Positions 63,789-64,000 of a DNA stretch of 64,000 nt are shown one piece after another. Made by a program: the position numbers and the translations under genes. Source of the DNA: Marsupella aquatica (lineage: Eukaryota > Marchantiophyta); NCBI GenBank assembly GCA_973895155.1, contig OZ316892.1:17484001-17548000 (forward strand), given 5' to 3'. Position 1 is the first letter of the stretch; each line of letters begins with the position of its first letter. Below the pieces are notes generated by a model. It saw only the letters and a list, made by a program, of their open reading frames with translations, had not been told where the DNA came from and ran no database searches.

Positions 63789-64000
63789 ACTCCTCTCAAC
63801 GCAGTTATTTTCTACTTCGAAAAAAATAAGTGTTTCCAAGGCAAACCAGAGGAGTAGGTGTGTTCAAACCCCACAACTACAATAGGATATTTGGTAAATT
63901 CGGTAAATCCACCCAGTGATGGTTTTGTGTCCCACTCCAAATTTGGTAACTGCATTCACTTATGTTTTTGTGTCCCACTCCTTCTAAAGTTATTTGTAGT
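63789..64000. other. Spacer with a tRNA T-arm-like relic
   Basis: GTGTTCAAACCCCACAACTA at about 63859-63878 resembles the T arm and 3' end of the neighbouring tRNA, but no tRNA body precedes it. TTTTGTGTCCCACTCC occurs twice (about 63924 and 63967). Confidence 0.5.

Overview
This is nuclear DNA of a land plant. The genes are split by GT-AG introns, and several encode plant-type proteins: an IRX10/GUT xylan xylosyltransferase, a KJC1/GMPPA-like GDP-mannose pyrophosphorylase subunit, a DUF1639 protein, and an organellar tyrosyl-tRNA synthetase with a long transit peptide. Seven protein genes in 64 kb, mostly short introns and repeat-filled spacers fit a bryophyte-grade genome. A liverwort such as Marchantia is my best guess, but the sequence alone does not prove it.

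Layout from left to right. (1) At 1184-1320 (-) lies the first coding exon of an aminoalcohol phosphotransferase; the rest lies left of the window. (2) 2.0-7.6 kb is spacer with several short tandem arrays. (3) 8017-13365 (-) is a complete nine-exon DHHC S-acyltransferase (768 aa). (4) 15.4-22.6 kb is repeat-rich spacer with a 58-bp inverted repeat and many two-copy duplications. (5) 23096-25586 (+) is a complete four-exon IRX10-type glycosyltransferase (425 aa). (6) 26-29.1 kb is spacer with tandem arrays, a Copia RNase H relic and a minisatellite. (7) 30283-36657 (-) is a five-exon DUF1639 gene (371 aa). (8) 36.9-39.3 kb holds more tandem arrays. (9) 41016-41420 (-) is an intronless ATG8. 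(10) 42.3-52.3 kb is a mobile-element zone with a dispersed repeat family, an intronless decayed copy of the TPC1 cation-channel C-terminal half, and a truncated LINE. A perfect 24-bp inverted repeat flanks the last two. (11) 52932-58515 (-) is a complete KJC1/GMPPA gene (15 exons used per mRNA, 416 aa). (12) 61680-63338 (-) is an intronless bacterial-type tyrosyl-tRNA synthetase, and 63683-63766 (+) is a tRNA-Leu(UAA).

The genes do not form a cluster with a common job. ATG8, tyrosyl-tRNA synthetase and tRNA-Leu are housekeeping. The phosphotransferase and the S-acyltransferase act at membranes. IRX10 and GMPPA both supply cell-wall glycan synthesis, one as a Golgi glycosyltransferase and the other through GDP-mannose.

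The most interesting signal is in the GMPPA gene. Its ninth coding exon is present twice in tandem, at 55435-55483 and 55313-55361. Each copy is exactly 49 nt, each has intact splice sites, and each enters in phase 1 and leaves in phase 2. Using either copy keeps the frame; using both or neither breaks it. This is the arithmetic of a mutually exclusive exon pair, and it would swap an RRLSS motif for RRLNS. All gene structures were assembled by eye from splice signals, phase and remembered family sequences; no search or alignment program was run.
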